Source: Gammaproteobacteria bacterium | GTDB lineage: Bacteria; Pseudomonadota; Gammaproteobacteria; Arenicellales; Poriferihabitantaceae | Length of the DNA stretch: 45,269 nt | Direction: 5' to 3' | Assembly (NCBI GenBank): GCA_022822625.1 | Contig: JAJEAV010000007.1 | Span: 1 to 45,269, forward strand | Shown here: positions 26,299-34,537 of the stretch, piece after piece | How positions within the stretch are numbered: the stretch's first letter is position 1 | Layout: every line of letters begins with the position of its first letter | Notes under the pieces: model-generated | Database searches by the model: none | Told to the model about the DNA's origin: nothing | Seen by the model: the letters and a program-made list of their open reading frames with translations, nothing else | Position numbers and translations under genes: made by a program

Positions 26299-26603
26299 AA
26301 CCTTTATCGCTATTTTGACGCAACCCCTCAGGCCGAATTTCCTTGGCAGTGTGTGCATGAGACCGTCACCAGGCTGCCCTCCCCAGCGAGATCAGGTATC
26401 TTCAGCAGTACGATGAAATGAAGGCCTTTACAAGTGCTTACGTTGACATGCCTGACGATGCAGCAGAGCTGTTGGCACTTTTCCTGCGTCAAAATGATGG
26501 AATGCTTTCAAAACGCTCTCATAACAAGGAATTCCGAAACCTGTCAGATGAAGAGATACAGGTGCTTGAAAACAGGTTCAAGGAAATTTTTGCAGAGTCA
26601 TAA
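26299..26603 (+). pseudogene. remnant of a Fic-family protein C-terminus
   Basis: Two frames join to give a Fic-type tail: NLYRYFDATPQAEFPWQCVHETV, then a shift between about 26355 and 26390, then QAALPSEIRYLQQYDEMKAF and MPDDAAELLALFLRQNDGMLS, KRSHNKEFRNLSDEEIQ and a stop at 26601-26603. The Y-R-Y-F-D-A-T-x-x-A-E-F and L-x-x-F-L-x-Q-N patterns are those I recall from C-terminal regions of Fic (AMPylating) proteins. The catalytic HxFxxGNGR region is absent, so the piece cannot be active. An open 61-aa frame from 26418 might be annotated separately but is the end of the same remnant. Confidence 0.65.
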
Positions 26604-26675
26604 TCAATCCCGAATTCCATTACAGGGAACTTTTATACGGCAATGGATTCATCGGAAACCCCTCGATCACCCTGA

Positions 26676-27467
26676 TTATGGTTGAGGAGGCCGCACCTTG
26701 ATTGATGATCGATCCTGAATAAATCCCGACCCATATATGTATTCAAAACTGACTGCCCCCCCACTTTTCAAAACACGCTTGTGAAAATTTTCCATGAACC
26801 TCGCAAATGATGCTTTTCCGGTCAATGATTTCCGCCGGCCATGATGAATATTGGAAAAACCACCCGCACGCAAATCTCGCACCAGAGTCTGATAATCCGG
26901 ATAGATGAAGTTCATCCATTCTGCATCCACGATCGAACGGAACAATCCTGAACGCAACATGGCATCTCCCAGATCATGCATGTCAATGAACCGGTGAACA
27001 TGCGGATAATCATCCACCACCGCCCAGGCATTAACAACCTCCTTCATCGTATCAGGACCAAAGCTGGAGAACACGAACAGACCCCCACTATTGAGCCTCG
27101 AACCGGCTTGATCAAGCAGCAACTGGAAATCGCACCAGGCCGGTAGCAGGTTGAGAACAATCAGGTCAAAGTTCTCCTCTGGCAAACCATGAAACAGGTC
27201 CAGATCATGATTCAGGCAATCATGGGCACTCTGCTTCGACAACCTTGTGACTCCAGCAAGGTTCCACTGACGATCAGCAAAGTCAACCACCAGCGCCTCG
27301 CCACCTTGCCAGGATGAATCGCTGATTCTCGAATGGAGACCTTGCCTGGCATGTTCCAGAAACACGTCAATGTTGAAATCCGGGCACGATCCTCCTCGAT
27401 CAAGAATTCTCGAGACCACCTTGTGGTCAAGATCAAGGGTCATGAACGGAATCAATCCATGCCTCAC
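26676..27467 (-). CDS. BioC/NDUFAF5-like methyltransferase family protein
   Basis: A 263-aa protein with the C-terminal layout of the BioC/NDUFAF5-like family: FSSFGPDTMKEVVNAW, then FIDMHDLGDAMLRSGL, YQTLVRDLRAGGFSNIHHGRRKSLTGK, and the end FEYIYGSGF. The SAM-binding motif I is unusual: where DxGxGxG is expected, residues 57-66 read EALVVDFADR, so AdoMet binding is doubtful or altered. Its start overlaps allA by up to 35 bases on the same strand, as the last gene of the urate operon. Role in that context is unknown. A second start candidate is M9 (27443). Confidence 0.72.
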   Translation of the reverse strand: MRHGLIPFMTLDLDHKVVSRILDRGGSCPDFNIDVFLEHARQGLHSRISDSSWQGGEALVVDFADRQWNLAGVTRLSKQSAHDCLNHDLDLFHGLPEENFDLIVLNLLPAWCDFQLLLDQAGSRLNSGGLFVFSSFGPDTMKEVVNAWAVVDDYPHVHRFIDMHDLGDAMLRSGLFRSIVDAEWMNFIYPDYQTLVRDLRAGGFSNIHHGRRKSLTGKASFARFMENFHKRVLKSGGAVSFEYIYGSGFIQDRSSIKVRPPQP

Positions 27468-27933
27468 CCTGAATCTCGACCTCGTCGAGATTCCTTCCCG
27501 GGCCTGCCCGATCTATGACCAGAAAATCCTGCGTTTTCCCCAACGCGATATTGAAGTGATGCCAGGTATTCCGATTGATATTGACACCCTGTCTGCCATT
27601 AGTCAGAAACAACTCAAGATCTTCGACCTTCAAGGACTCGCCTGCACTTCCAACCAATACCAGAAATGGTTTCTCGTCAAGAGGAATAAAGGCCTGACTA
27701 CCCAACGGGTGTCGTTCCATGATTGTCACCCTGTGAGGCAATGGCAACGGCCGGGTTCTGAAAACACTGCCAATGGGATGCCCCCCTTTGCGTGACACAT
27801 CAATCCGAAACAGATCGTGATATCGGGTCGTCAACCCCTGGTTAATCGGCATCGATCGGGCATCGAGCGTCTCCACAACCTGGCCATAGGCGGCGAAAGC
27901 AGCTTTCGTCAGGACTTTCGGAGTCAACTTCAT
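27433..27933 (-). CDS. allA: ureidoglycolate lyase
   Basis: Splits ureidoglycolate to glyoxylate and urea. A 166-aa cupin-like protein with conserved blocks AFAAYGQVVE, INQGLTTRYHDL, VTIMERHPLGSQAFIPL and GVNINRNTWHHF. The position directly after allantoicase fits, since that enzyme makes ureidoglycolate. I chose ATG 27933; an in-frame start at 27954 would add seven residues overlapping the allantoicase end. Reading overlaps with both neighbours indicate one transcript. Confidence 0.9.
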   Translation of the reverse strand: MKLTPKVLTKAAFAAYGQVVETLDARSMPINQGLTTRYHDLFRIDVSRKGGHPIGSVFRTRPLPLPHRVTIMERHPLGSQAFIPLDEKPFLVLVGSAGESLKVEDLELFLTNGRQGVNINRNTWHHFNIALGKTQDFLVIDRAGPGRNLDEVEIQGEAWIDSVHDP

Positions 27934-27941
27934 CATGGTTC

Positions 27942-28928
27942 CTACGAACCGCAAACATCCGCCAGCAAACGAAGTCGGCTCACTCCACCGTCCGGGTAGA
28001 TATTGAGCCGGACATGCGTAACCGGACCGAGCCCAACAATCTCTTCCGAGAACCGGTGTTCGGCATCTGCATCAAGTTGCGTTCTTGGCAATAATTCCGG
28101 CCAGTCCCGTGAACCGGTCTCCAGAGTATCCATGGCAACATTGGGGAAACTTGCCCCCTGAATACTGCAACTCTCCGGATAATTGCCCTTGAAATGAGCA
28201 GTATCGATGATCACCTCCCGAATCTCTCCAGCCCTGGCCAGTGAAATCAGGACCCAGTCGTTACCTGGCTCTCTGCGCCGCCTTGTCTCCCAGCCATCTC
28301 CCATATTGACACCTCTTCCGGGCATCAACAGGTTTCGGATCGACCCGAAATGCTCATCGTTACAGGCCAGCGCAACTCCACCATTCAAGGATGCGGCAAT
28401 ATCCACTAACTGCCCGTGGTCATATTGACTCCAGTCAATACTCGGCTTTGCATACACCCGGAATCTGGCTATCCCACCATCCGGGAATATATTGAGCCGA
28501 ACATGGGTATAAACAGCAGAACCATTGACGCGAGAAAAATATCGCGAGTTGCCCTCCAGTGCCGTCATTGCCAGCAATTCCTTCCATTGCATGTCTTCAA
28601 GATCATCGCTCTCGGAATAACACCCCCCAATCGAGGCCGCCGGCGGATAGTTGCCCGTGAAATGCTCGGTACTGACTTCAAAACCATGCACCACCCCGGG
28701 TCTCGCCAGCTTGACAACACACCAGTCGTGACCAAACTCCCGCTTTCTTCTCGATTCCCAGCCGTCCATCCATTTGCCATGATCATCGTATTTGCCATCA
28801 ATGAATACGGGAGGCTCATCCTTGAGCATCCTGTGCATGGGAGCAAAAAAGTCGTCGCTACAGGCAATCGCCCGCGCACCAAGCCTCGCCGATGCAAGAT
28901 TCACCCATCTGCGCTCGAATTCATCCAT
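27942..28928 (-). CDS. alc: allantoicase
   Basis: Hydrolyses allantoate to ureidoglycolate and urea. The 328-aa protein is made of two similar allantoicase repeats, the first around WMDGWESRRKREFGHDWCVV plus VSTEHFTGNYPP, the second around MGDGWETRRRREPGNDWVLI plus IDTAHFKGNYPE. Each ends in a THVRLNIFPDGG/THVRLNIYPDGG strand. It overlaps puuE by 8 bases. Urea released here and by AllA would need a urease or excretion; no urease lies in the window. Confidence 0.94.
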   Translation of the reverse strand: MDEFERRWVNLASARLGARAIACSDDFFAPMHRMLKDEPPVFIDGKYDDHGKWMDGWESRRKREFGHDWCVVKLARPGVVHGFEVSTEHFTGNYPPAASIGGCYSESDDLEDMQWKELLAMTALEGNSRYFSRVNGSAVYTHVRLNIFPDGGIARFRVYAKPSIDWSQYDHGQLVDIAASLNGGVALACNDEHFGSIRNLLMPGRGVNMGDGWETRRRREPGNDWVLISLARAGEIREVIIDTAHFKGNYPESCSIQGASFPNVAMDTLETGSRDWPELLPRTQLDADAEHRFSEEIVGLGPVTHVRLNIYPDGGVSRLRLLADVCGS

Positions 28929-29829
28929 AGGGAAAATGGCTCCTCCAATGCTCGGCTATGTCAATGCGACGAGAAATCCAGACCCGGTCCTTCTCATGGA
29001 TGTAGTCCAGAAACCTTGCCAGGGCCCTGGCCCGGCCTGGACGTCCGACCAGGCGACAATGTAGTCCGACCGACATCATTTTCGGCAATCGTTCCCCCTC
29101 CTCATAGAGACAGTCAAAAGTATCTTTCAGATAACCGAAAAACTGCTCTCCCGAATTAAAGCCCTGTGCGGTTGCAAAGCGCATGTCATTGACATCAAGC
29201 GTATAGGGTATCATCAACAATGGCCTGTCATGATCGTCATTCCAGTAAGGCAGATCATCAGCGTAAGTATCCGCACTGTATATGAAGTTGCCATGCTCAG
29301 CGGTCAAGCGGAGGGTGTTGGGACTGGTACGCCCCAGATAGAAACCAAGTGGGCGTTGCCCGGTGACCTGTTCATGAATTCTGATCGCTACCTGTAGATG
29401 CTCAATCTCTACTGCTTCGTCCACATGCTGATAGTCGATCCAGCGATACCCATGGCTGGCTATCTCCCAGCCTGCTTCAAGCATGGCATGCACCGCTTCG
29501 GGATTACGTTCCAGTGCCATGGCCACCCCGAATACCGTCACCGGCATATCCCTCTCGACAAACAAGCGATGCAATCGCCAGAATCCGGACCGTGATCCGT
29601 ATTCATAAATCGATTCCATGTTCATATGGCGCATGCCCTGATAGCTTTGTGCGCCAACAATTTCCGAGAGAAACGCCTCGGAACCATGGTCACCATGCAG
29701 AATACAGTTCTCTCCTCCCTCTTCATAGTTCAGTACAAACTGCACGGCAATTCTGGCATTGCCCGGCCATTGGGGACCTGGGGGATCAGACCCATAGCCA
29801 ACCAGATCTCGTGGATATCCCTCGTTCAT
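28921..29829 (-). CDS. puuE: allantoinase, PuuE type
   Basis: Hydrolyses allantoin to allantoate. It belongs to the polysaccharide-deacetylase fold, not the amidohydrolase fold of AllB. PuuE hallmarks are the N-terminal YPRDLVGYGSDPP, IAVQFVLNYEEGGENC and HGYRWIDYQ with metal-ligand histidine, YLGRTSPNTLRL, and DINDMRF-like VNDMRF. Length is 302 aa. It overlaps the puuD stop by 4 bases. This metal dependence differs from AllB, so the operon uses the PuuD/PuuE pathway throughout. Confidence 0.94.
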   Translation of the reverse strand: MNEGYPRDLVGYGSDPPGPQWPGNARIAVQFVLNYEEGGENCILHGDHGSEAFLSEIVGAQSYQGMRHMNMESIYEYGSRSGFWRLHRLFVERDMPVTVFGVAMALERNPEAVHAMLEAGWEIASHGYRWIDYQHVDEAVEIEHLQVAIRIHEQVTGQRPLGFYLGRTSPNTLRLTAEHGNFIYSADTYADDLPYWNDDHDRPLLMIPYTLDVNDMRFATAQGFNSGEQFFGYLKDTFDCLYEEGERLPKMMSVGLHCRLVGRPGRARALARFLDYIHEKDRVWISRRIDIAEHWRSHFPYG

Positions 29830-31010
29830 TTCGAACCCTTCAATGACTGATACCAGGCTGCAAGTAACTGTCTCTCGGAATCGGTAATGCCGGTGAGGTT
29901 ACCGGGCGGCATGGTACTGGTCAATACCGAGTTCCGGTAAATGGCATCGGCATGATTCTCGATTTGCTGAACTGTTTCAAGAATCATGCCTCCCGGTGGA
30001 GAGGATATTCCGGCAAAGGAAGGATTGCCGGCATGGCAGCTACTGCACCTGGCGGTGATGATGTCCATGACCTCAACTGACCAAACGGTTCGCTGCTGAT
30101 GCTCTGTTGCCCTGGGATAGGAAAGCCACATCGCTCCGAGAAGAATACAGAATGCAGCAACCAGCAACCACCATGCAGGTCGACTGGCCTTGCGGATATT
30201 GAAGTAATGACGCGCCACCACTCCGGCAATGGAAATCAGGATCAGAATCAACCAGTTCACGGAATTCCCGTAAGTGCTGGGAAAATGCACGCTGATCATG
30301 GCAAACAGAACCGGCAGTGTCAGGTAATTATTATGAAGTGATCGTAGCAACCCCTTGGCGCCTAGAGCAGGGTCTGGATTCCGGCTTTCAGTCATGGCCC
30401 GCACCATTTCCTTTTGAGCAGGAATAATCACAAAAAAAACATTACCCACCATCAGCGTTCCAATTACCGCACCAACATGAATATAAGCCGCCCGTCCACT
30501 GAAGACAACAGACAGCAAATATGCCAGCAAGGAGAGATAGAGAAATACCACCCCAACCAATATTCGAGGACGTCTGGCCAGGGAAGTGCGACAGATTCCA
30601 TCGTAAACAAGCCAGGAACCAACTATCGATACCAGGGAAATCGACATGGCCTGAACTGTGGACAGGTTCCGTATCGATGGGTCAATCATGTAGATTTCCG
30701 CATTGAAGTAGTAGACCACGATCAACAGCATCATGCCGGTCAACCAGGTCACATAGGCCTCCCACTTGAACCAGTGAAGTTCACCGGGCAGCTGTTCGGG
30801 GCCTGCGGCAAACTTGTTCAAGTGGTAAAAACCGCCACCATGGACTGCCCACAAGTCGCCGGCAATCGAATCGCCGGGAGAGCTTTTTCGGTTCAGGTTG
30901 TTTTCAAGCCAGTTGAAATAGAACGATGCACCGATCCAGGCAATGCCGACAATAAAGTGAATCCATCGAATCAGCAGATTCAGCCATTCATGTATATGAC
31001 TGTCAAGCAT
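29826..31010 (-). CDS. puuD: membrane urate oxidase with cytochrome c domain, PuuD type
   Basis: Oxidises urate to 5-hydroxyisourate. The 394-aa protein has an N-terminal DUF989-type membrane part with about eight hydrophobic helices (first WIHFIVGIAWIGASFYFNWLE) and a C-terminal periplasmic cytochrome c domain with CSSCH at residues 322-326 and STMPPGN as the likely methionine ligand. Electrons would pass to the respiratory chain rather than directly to O2 as in soluble uricase. It heads the operon. No genes for hydroxyisourate hydrolase or OHCU decarboxylase follow in this window. No clear ribosome site precedes the ATG. Confidence 0.92.
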   Translation of the reverse strand: MLDSHIHEWLNLLIRWIHFIVGIAWIGASFYFNWLENNLNRKSSPGDSIAGDLWAVHGGGFYHLNKFAAGPEQLPGELHWFKWEAYVTWLTGMMLLIVVYYFNAEIYMIDPSIRNLSTVQAMSISLVSIVGSWLVYDGICRTSLARRPRILVGVVFLYLSLLAYLLSVVFSGRAAYIHVGAVIGTLMVGNVFFVIIPAQKEMVRAMTESRNPDPALGAKGLLRSLHNNYLTLPVLFAMISVHFPSTYGNSVNWLILILISIAGVVARHYFNIRKASRPAWWLLVAAFCILLGAMWLSYPRATEHQQRTVWSVEVMDIITARCSSCHAGNPSFAGISSPPGGMILETVQQIENHADAIYRNSVLTSTMPPGNLTGITDSERQLLAAWYQSLKGSK

Positions 31011-31222
31011 TGTTCATTGTTACAGGCAATAATCAGAAATACTGTATTGACTGCATTCCTGTAATTGGGGTCACAATCTTCGGACTCGACATCGATGAGT
31101 ATCAACCGGGCCCATTCCCATGCAGGGCGAAAAAGCAGGAGGATCCTGCACCTGTCCCCTCATGAATTGCACAAGAGGGTATCGTCTCGACAACAATGTT
31201 GTCTTCGCTCTGCAGCAAATGA

Positions 31223-31247
31223 CTGCCGCCTCATGATGAGGCGGCAG
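31223..31247 (-). terminator. strong hairpin after the BMP transporter operon
   Basis: A perfect 11-bp stem with a 3-base loop, CTGCCGCCTCA-TGA-TGAGGCGGCAG. It lies about 26 bases beyond the binding-protein stop on the minus strand. The following T-run is poor, so efficiency is uncertain, but the position fits an end-of-operon terminator. The rest of 31011-31222 shows nothing else I recognise. Confidence 0.6.
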
Positions 31248-31272
31248 CTCCTGTGTCCTGAATCAAGGGCAT

Positions 31273-32379
31273 CTAGCCGGGCAAGTCACCCTCAACGCCT
31301 TCGACATAGTAATTCATGCCCAGTAAGTCCCCATCATCAAGATGTTCTCCTGATCCGATCACCTGCTCACCGGCCTGATTGTTGAACGGGCCATCAAACG
31401 GATGAATGGACCCGCTTGCAATTCCATCCTTGACAGCGTCTGCTGCTGCTCGAACATCTGCGGGTACCGCATCACCATAGGGTGCAAAGCTGACCATCCC
31501 CTCACTAATTCCATTCCAGGTATCGACCGACTCCCAGGTTCCTTCCATTACCGCTTTCGTTCGCTCAATATAGTACGGATCCCAGTTATTCACAATTGAG
31601 GTCAGATGTGCGTTTGGTGCAAATGTGCTCATGTCGGAAGCCTGGCCAAATGCAAAAACCCCACGGTCTTCAGCAACCTGCAGTGCAGCCGGTGAGTCCG
31701 TGTGCTGGGCAATGATATCGGCACCCTGATCAATCAATGCCTTGGCAGCATCACCCTCTTTACCAGGGTCATACCAGGTATTTACCCACACAACCCGAAC
31801 CACGGCATCAGGATTTACCTTGCGCATCGCGAGCGTAAACGAGTTAATTCCACGAATGACTTCCGGAATAGGGAAAGAAGCGATGTACCCGACAACTCCT
31901 GTCCTGGTCATATGTCCGGCGATGGTTCCGATTACGGACCGACCTTCATAGAACCGTGCAGAATAGGTGCTGACATTATCGGATTCCCGTTTGTAACCTG
32001 TTGCATGCTCAAACCTGACATCAGGAAACTCTTTGGCAACATTGTTGGTTGGGTTCATGTAACCAAAAGATGTGGTAAAGATTAATTTATGACCACTGGT
32101 TGCCAACTGTCGGATAACCCTCCCGGCATCAGCGCCCTCTGGAACACTCTCAACATAAGTTGTCTCGACCCCGAGTTCCGATTCAAGAGACTGACGGCCA
32201 ATATCATGTCGATAAGTCCACCCATGGTCACCGGTTGGGCCTACATAAATGAATCCCACCTTCATCCCATGGCCATCGGCATGGACGCTTGTACCTGTTA
32301 CCATGATCAGCAAGGCAACCAGCATTGTGGATACCTTGTGAGTGACAGCTGCAAGTAAATTCAATTTTTTTCCGATCAT
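31273..32379 (-). CDS. BMP-family ABC transporter substrate-binding protein
   Basis: A 368-aa periplasmic binding protein of the basic membrane protein (PnrA/BmpA) family, whose members bind purine nucleosides or related compounds. A signal peptide precedes SVHADG, without a lipobox cysteine, so a soluble periplasmic protein is likely. Family marks are VGFIYVGPTGDHGWTYRHD, the TTSFGYMNPTNNVAKEFPDV block and RSVIGTIAGHMTRTG. I chose ATG 32379 because GGAGGAAAG precedes it directly; an in-frame start at 32436 would add 19 residues. The neighbour urate operon suggests purine ligands. Confidence 0.9.
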   Translation of the reverse strand: MIGKKLNLLAAVTHKVSTMLVALLIMVTGTSVHADGHGMKVGFIYVGPTGDHGWTYRHDIGRQSLESELGVETTYVESVPEGADAGRVIRQLATSGHKLIFTTSFGYMNPTNNVAKEFPDVRFEHATGYKRESDNVSTYSARFYEGRSVIGTIAGHMTRTGVVGYIASFPIPEVIRGINSFTLAMRKVNPDAVVRVVWVNTWYDPGKEGDAAKALIDQGADIIAQHTDSPAALQVAEDRGVFAFGQASDMSTFAPNAHLTSIVNNWDPYYIERTKAVMEGTWESVDTWNGISEGMVSFAPYGDAVPADVRAAADAVKDGIASGSIHPFDGPFNNQAGEQVIGSGEHLDDGDLLGMNYYVEGVEGDLPG

Positions 32380-32541
32380 CTTTCCTCCAAAAACTAGTGT
32401 TTGTTCAATAGATTGATTTGTATGCTTCATGCTCAAGTACTAAGTTTATCTGGTTTGACCGTATTATAGCCATTCTAATGCTGACTGGCGAATATCCTGA
32501 TGCCATGAGAAAACCCGAAAGCATACTTCTGCCACATCGTA

Positions 32542-33465
32542 TCAGGACGAGGGGTGAAATGGCTGGCCAATGCATGCAGGAGAATTCATTTTGATCTTCT
32601 TCTGGTCTCTCGAAATCAGCACCAAGACCATAATCGTTGCCAGATAGGGCAGCATCGACATCACTTGAGATGGCACACCGGCCCCCATGGCCTGTGCATG
32701 CAGTTGCAAAATGGTGATGCCACCAAACAGATACGCCCCAAAAAACACCCGACCCGGACGCCAGGTTGCAAACACTACCAGCGCCAGGGCAATCCAGCCC
32801 CGACCTGCGCTCATGTTCTCAATCCAGAGCGGCGAGTAAGACAGGGACAAATAACCTCCCGCAATCCCAGCCATGGCACCGCCAAAGAGAATTGCCAGAC
32901 AGCGTATCTTTATGACTGGATACCCAATGGCATGTGCGGCATCATGGGAATCGCCAACTGCCCGCAGAATCAAGCCTGCTCGTGTCTTGCGCAAGAACCA
33001 TGAAACCAGCACGGTGATCACAAAGGAACCATATACCAGAATGTCATGCTTGAACAGAATTGGCCCAATGAATGGAATATCGGACAATAGTGGAATCGGC
33101 AATTTTGGGATGCCTTCATAAGCCACTCCAACCAGACCCTGGCCGACAAGAGCGCTAAGGCCAATGCCAAAAATCGTTAACGCCAAACCTGTGGCCACCT
33201 GAGTTGCCTGCAATCCGAGCACAAGCATCGCAAATATCAGCGACATTCCGGCCCCCGCCAGCATGGCGGCGAGAATACCCAGCATCACGCTTGAGGTTTG
33301 GGTTACGGCAATGAATCCGATGACCGCACCCATCAACATCATGCCTTCCACGCCAAGATTGAGCACACCCGATTTTTCAGTAATCATTTCACCCAATGCC
33401 GCATACACCAGGGGTGTGGATGCGGTAATGATGGTAATTATCGCAGGGATCAGAATATCAACCAT
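32542..33465 (-). CDS. ABC transporter permease (BMP importer, second subunit)
   Basis: A 307-aa membrane protein of the BPD_transp_2 type, with about eight to ten hydrophobic helices. ALGEMITEKSGVLNLGVEGMMLMGA is the family signature at the N-terminal end, and GGITILQLHAQAMGAGVPSQVMSMLPYLATI the conserved C-terminal part. It overlaps the preceding permease gene by 8 bases. The two permeases form a heterodimer channel. A gap of 162 bases separates it from the binding-protein gene, allowing a separate expression control there. Confidence 0.9.
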   Translation of the reverse strand: MVDILIPAIITIITASTPLVYAALGEMITEKSGVLNLGVEGMMLMGAVIGFIAVTQTSSVMLGILAAMLAGAGMSLIFAMLVLGLQATQVATGLALTIFGIGLSALVGQGLVGVAYEGIPKLPIPLLSDIPFIGPILFKHDILVYGSFVITVLVSWFLRKTRAGLILRAVGDSHDAAHAIGYPVIKIRCLAILFGGAMAGIAGGYLSLSYSPLWIENMSAGRGWIALALVVFATWRPGRVFFGAYLFGGITILQLHAQAMGAGVPSQVMSMLPYLATIMVLVLISRDQKKIKMNSPACIGQPFHPSS

Positions 33466-34537
33466 GCCGAAACCTCGAAACCGGTTTAAAGCGAATCCGA
33501 TACCGGATCAGGACATCACAAGCCAGCAGAAAAAACAGCAGCATCCCCTGAAACACCCCGGTTACCGCAATTGGCAGGTTCAGGGTTATCTGGGCGTTTT
33601 CTCCTCCAAGATAGGACAGGGCAATCAGCAAACCAGCAAACAGGGAACCTACAGGGTGAAGCCGTCCAACAAAGGCAACAATGATTGCAGTGAACCCGTA
33701 TCCCGGGGAGATGATCGGCAATAACTGTCCAATCGGCCCTGATACCTCGAACATGCCGGCCAATCCCGCCATGCCCCCTCCCAGGAGCAAGGTAAACCAG
33801 ATCGTTCGATTCACACTGAATCCGGCATGTCGGCCCGCTGCCGGTGCCTGACCAATTACCTTGATCTGAAAACCAATCAGGGACTTTGATAACAATAACC
33901 AGATACCGCCCACCGCGATGAGGGCAAATACTGCACCGAGATGCAGTCTGGTTCCATTTACCATGATCGGCAAGGATGCCGCATCATGGAAGATTCGCGA
34001 TTCCGGAAAGTTGAATCCATCCGGATCGCGCAATGGGCCATGCACCAAAAGACTCAGCAATAGCAAGGCCACATACGTCAGCATCAAACTGGTCAGGATT
34101 TCGTTGGCATTGAAGCGCGTCTTGAGAAATGCCGGTATGGAAGCCCAGAACATTCCACCGAGTACCCCCCCGACCATCATCAACGGCAGTACGAACACCG
34201 AATCGACCTGATACAGCCAAAGTGCCACACAGCTCCCACAAATAGCACCCAGAGTCAGCTGGCCTTCGGCGCCAATATTCCAGACTCCGGCTCGAAATCC
34301 AATCGATAACGCTACTCCAATTAGGACCAGCGGGGAAGCCTTGACTCCCAGTTCAGCCCATCCATACAGACTGGTAAGGGGTGCAACAAAGAAGGCATAC
34401 ATTGCCTGGGCGGGGCTTTTACCGAGCAGTGAAAAAAGCATAATGCCACCCAACAGGGTAAGAGCGAGAGCAATAAACGGCGAGATATAGACCATGGTCC
34501 GTGAATGTTCAGCCCTTTTTTCAAGATAGGGAATCAT
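33458..34537 (-). CDS. ABC transporter permease (BMP importer, first subunit)
   Basis: A 359-aa permease of the same BPD_transp_2 family as its neighbour, about ten hydrophobic segments. FRAGVWNIGAEGQLTLGAICGSC is the diagnostic block, and GPIGQLLPIISPGYGFTAIIVAFVGRLHPVG the conserved loop thought to contact the ATPase. It overlaps the ATPase gene by 4 bases and the second permease by 8. The overall gene order ATPase-permease-permease matches nucleoside importers such as YufO-YufP-YufQ. Confidence 0.9.
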   Translation of the reverse strand: MIPYLEKRAEHSRTMVYISPFIALALTLLGGIMLFSLLGKSPAQAMYAFFVAPLTSLYGWAELGVKASPLVLIGVALSIGFRAGVWNIGAEGQLTLGAICGSCVALWLYQVDSVFVLPLMMVGGVLGGMFWASIPAFLKTRFNANEILTSLMLTYVALLLLSLLVHGPLRDPDGFNFPESRIFHDAASLPIMVNGTRLHLGAVFALIAVGGIWLLLSKSLIGFQIKVIGQAPAAGRHAGFSVNRTIWFTLLLGGGMAGLAGMFEVSGPIGQLLPIISPGYGFTAIIVAFVGRLHPVGSLFAGLLIALSYLGGENAQITLNLPIAVTGVFQGMLLFFLLACDVLIRYRIRFKPVSRFRHG

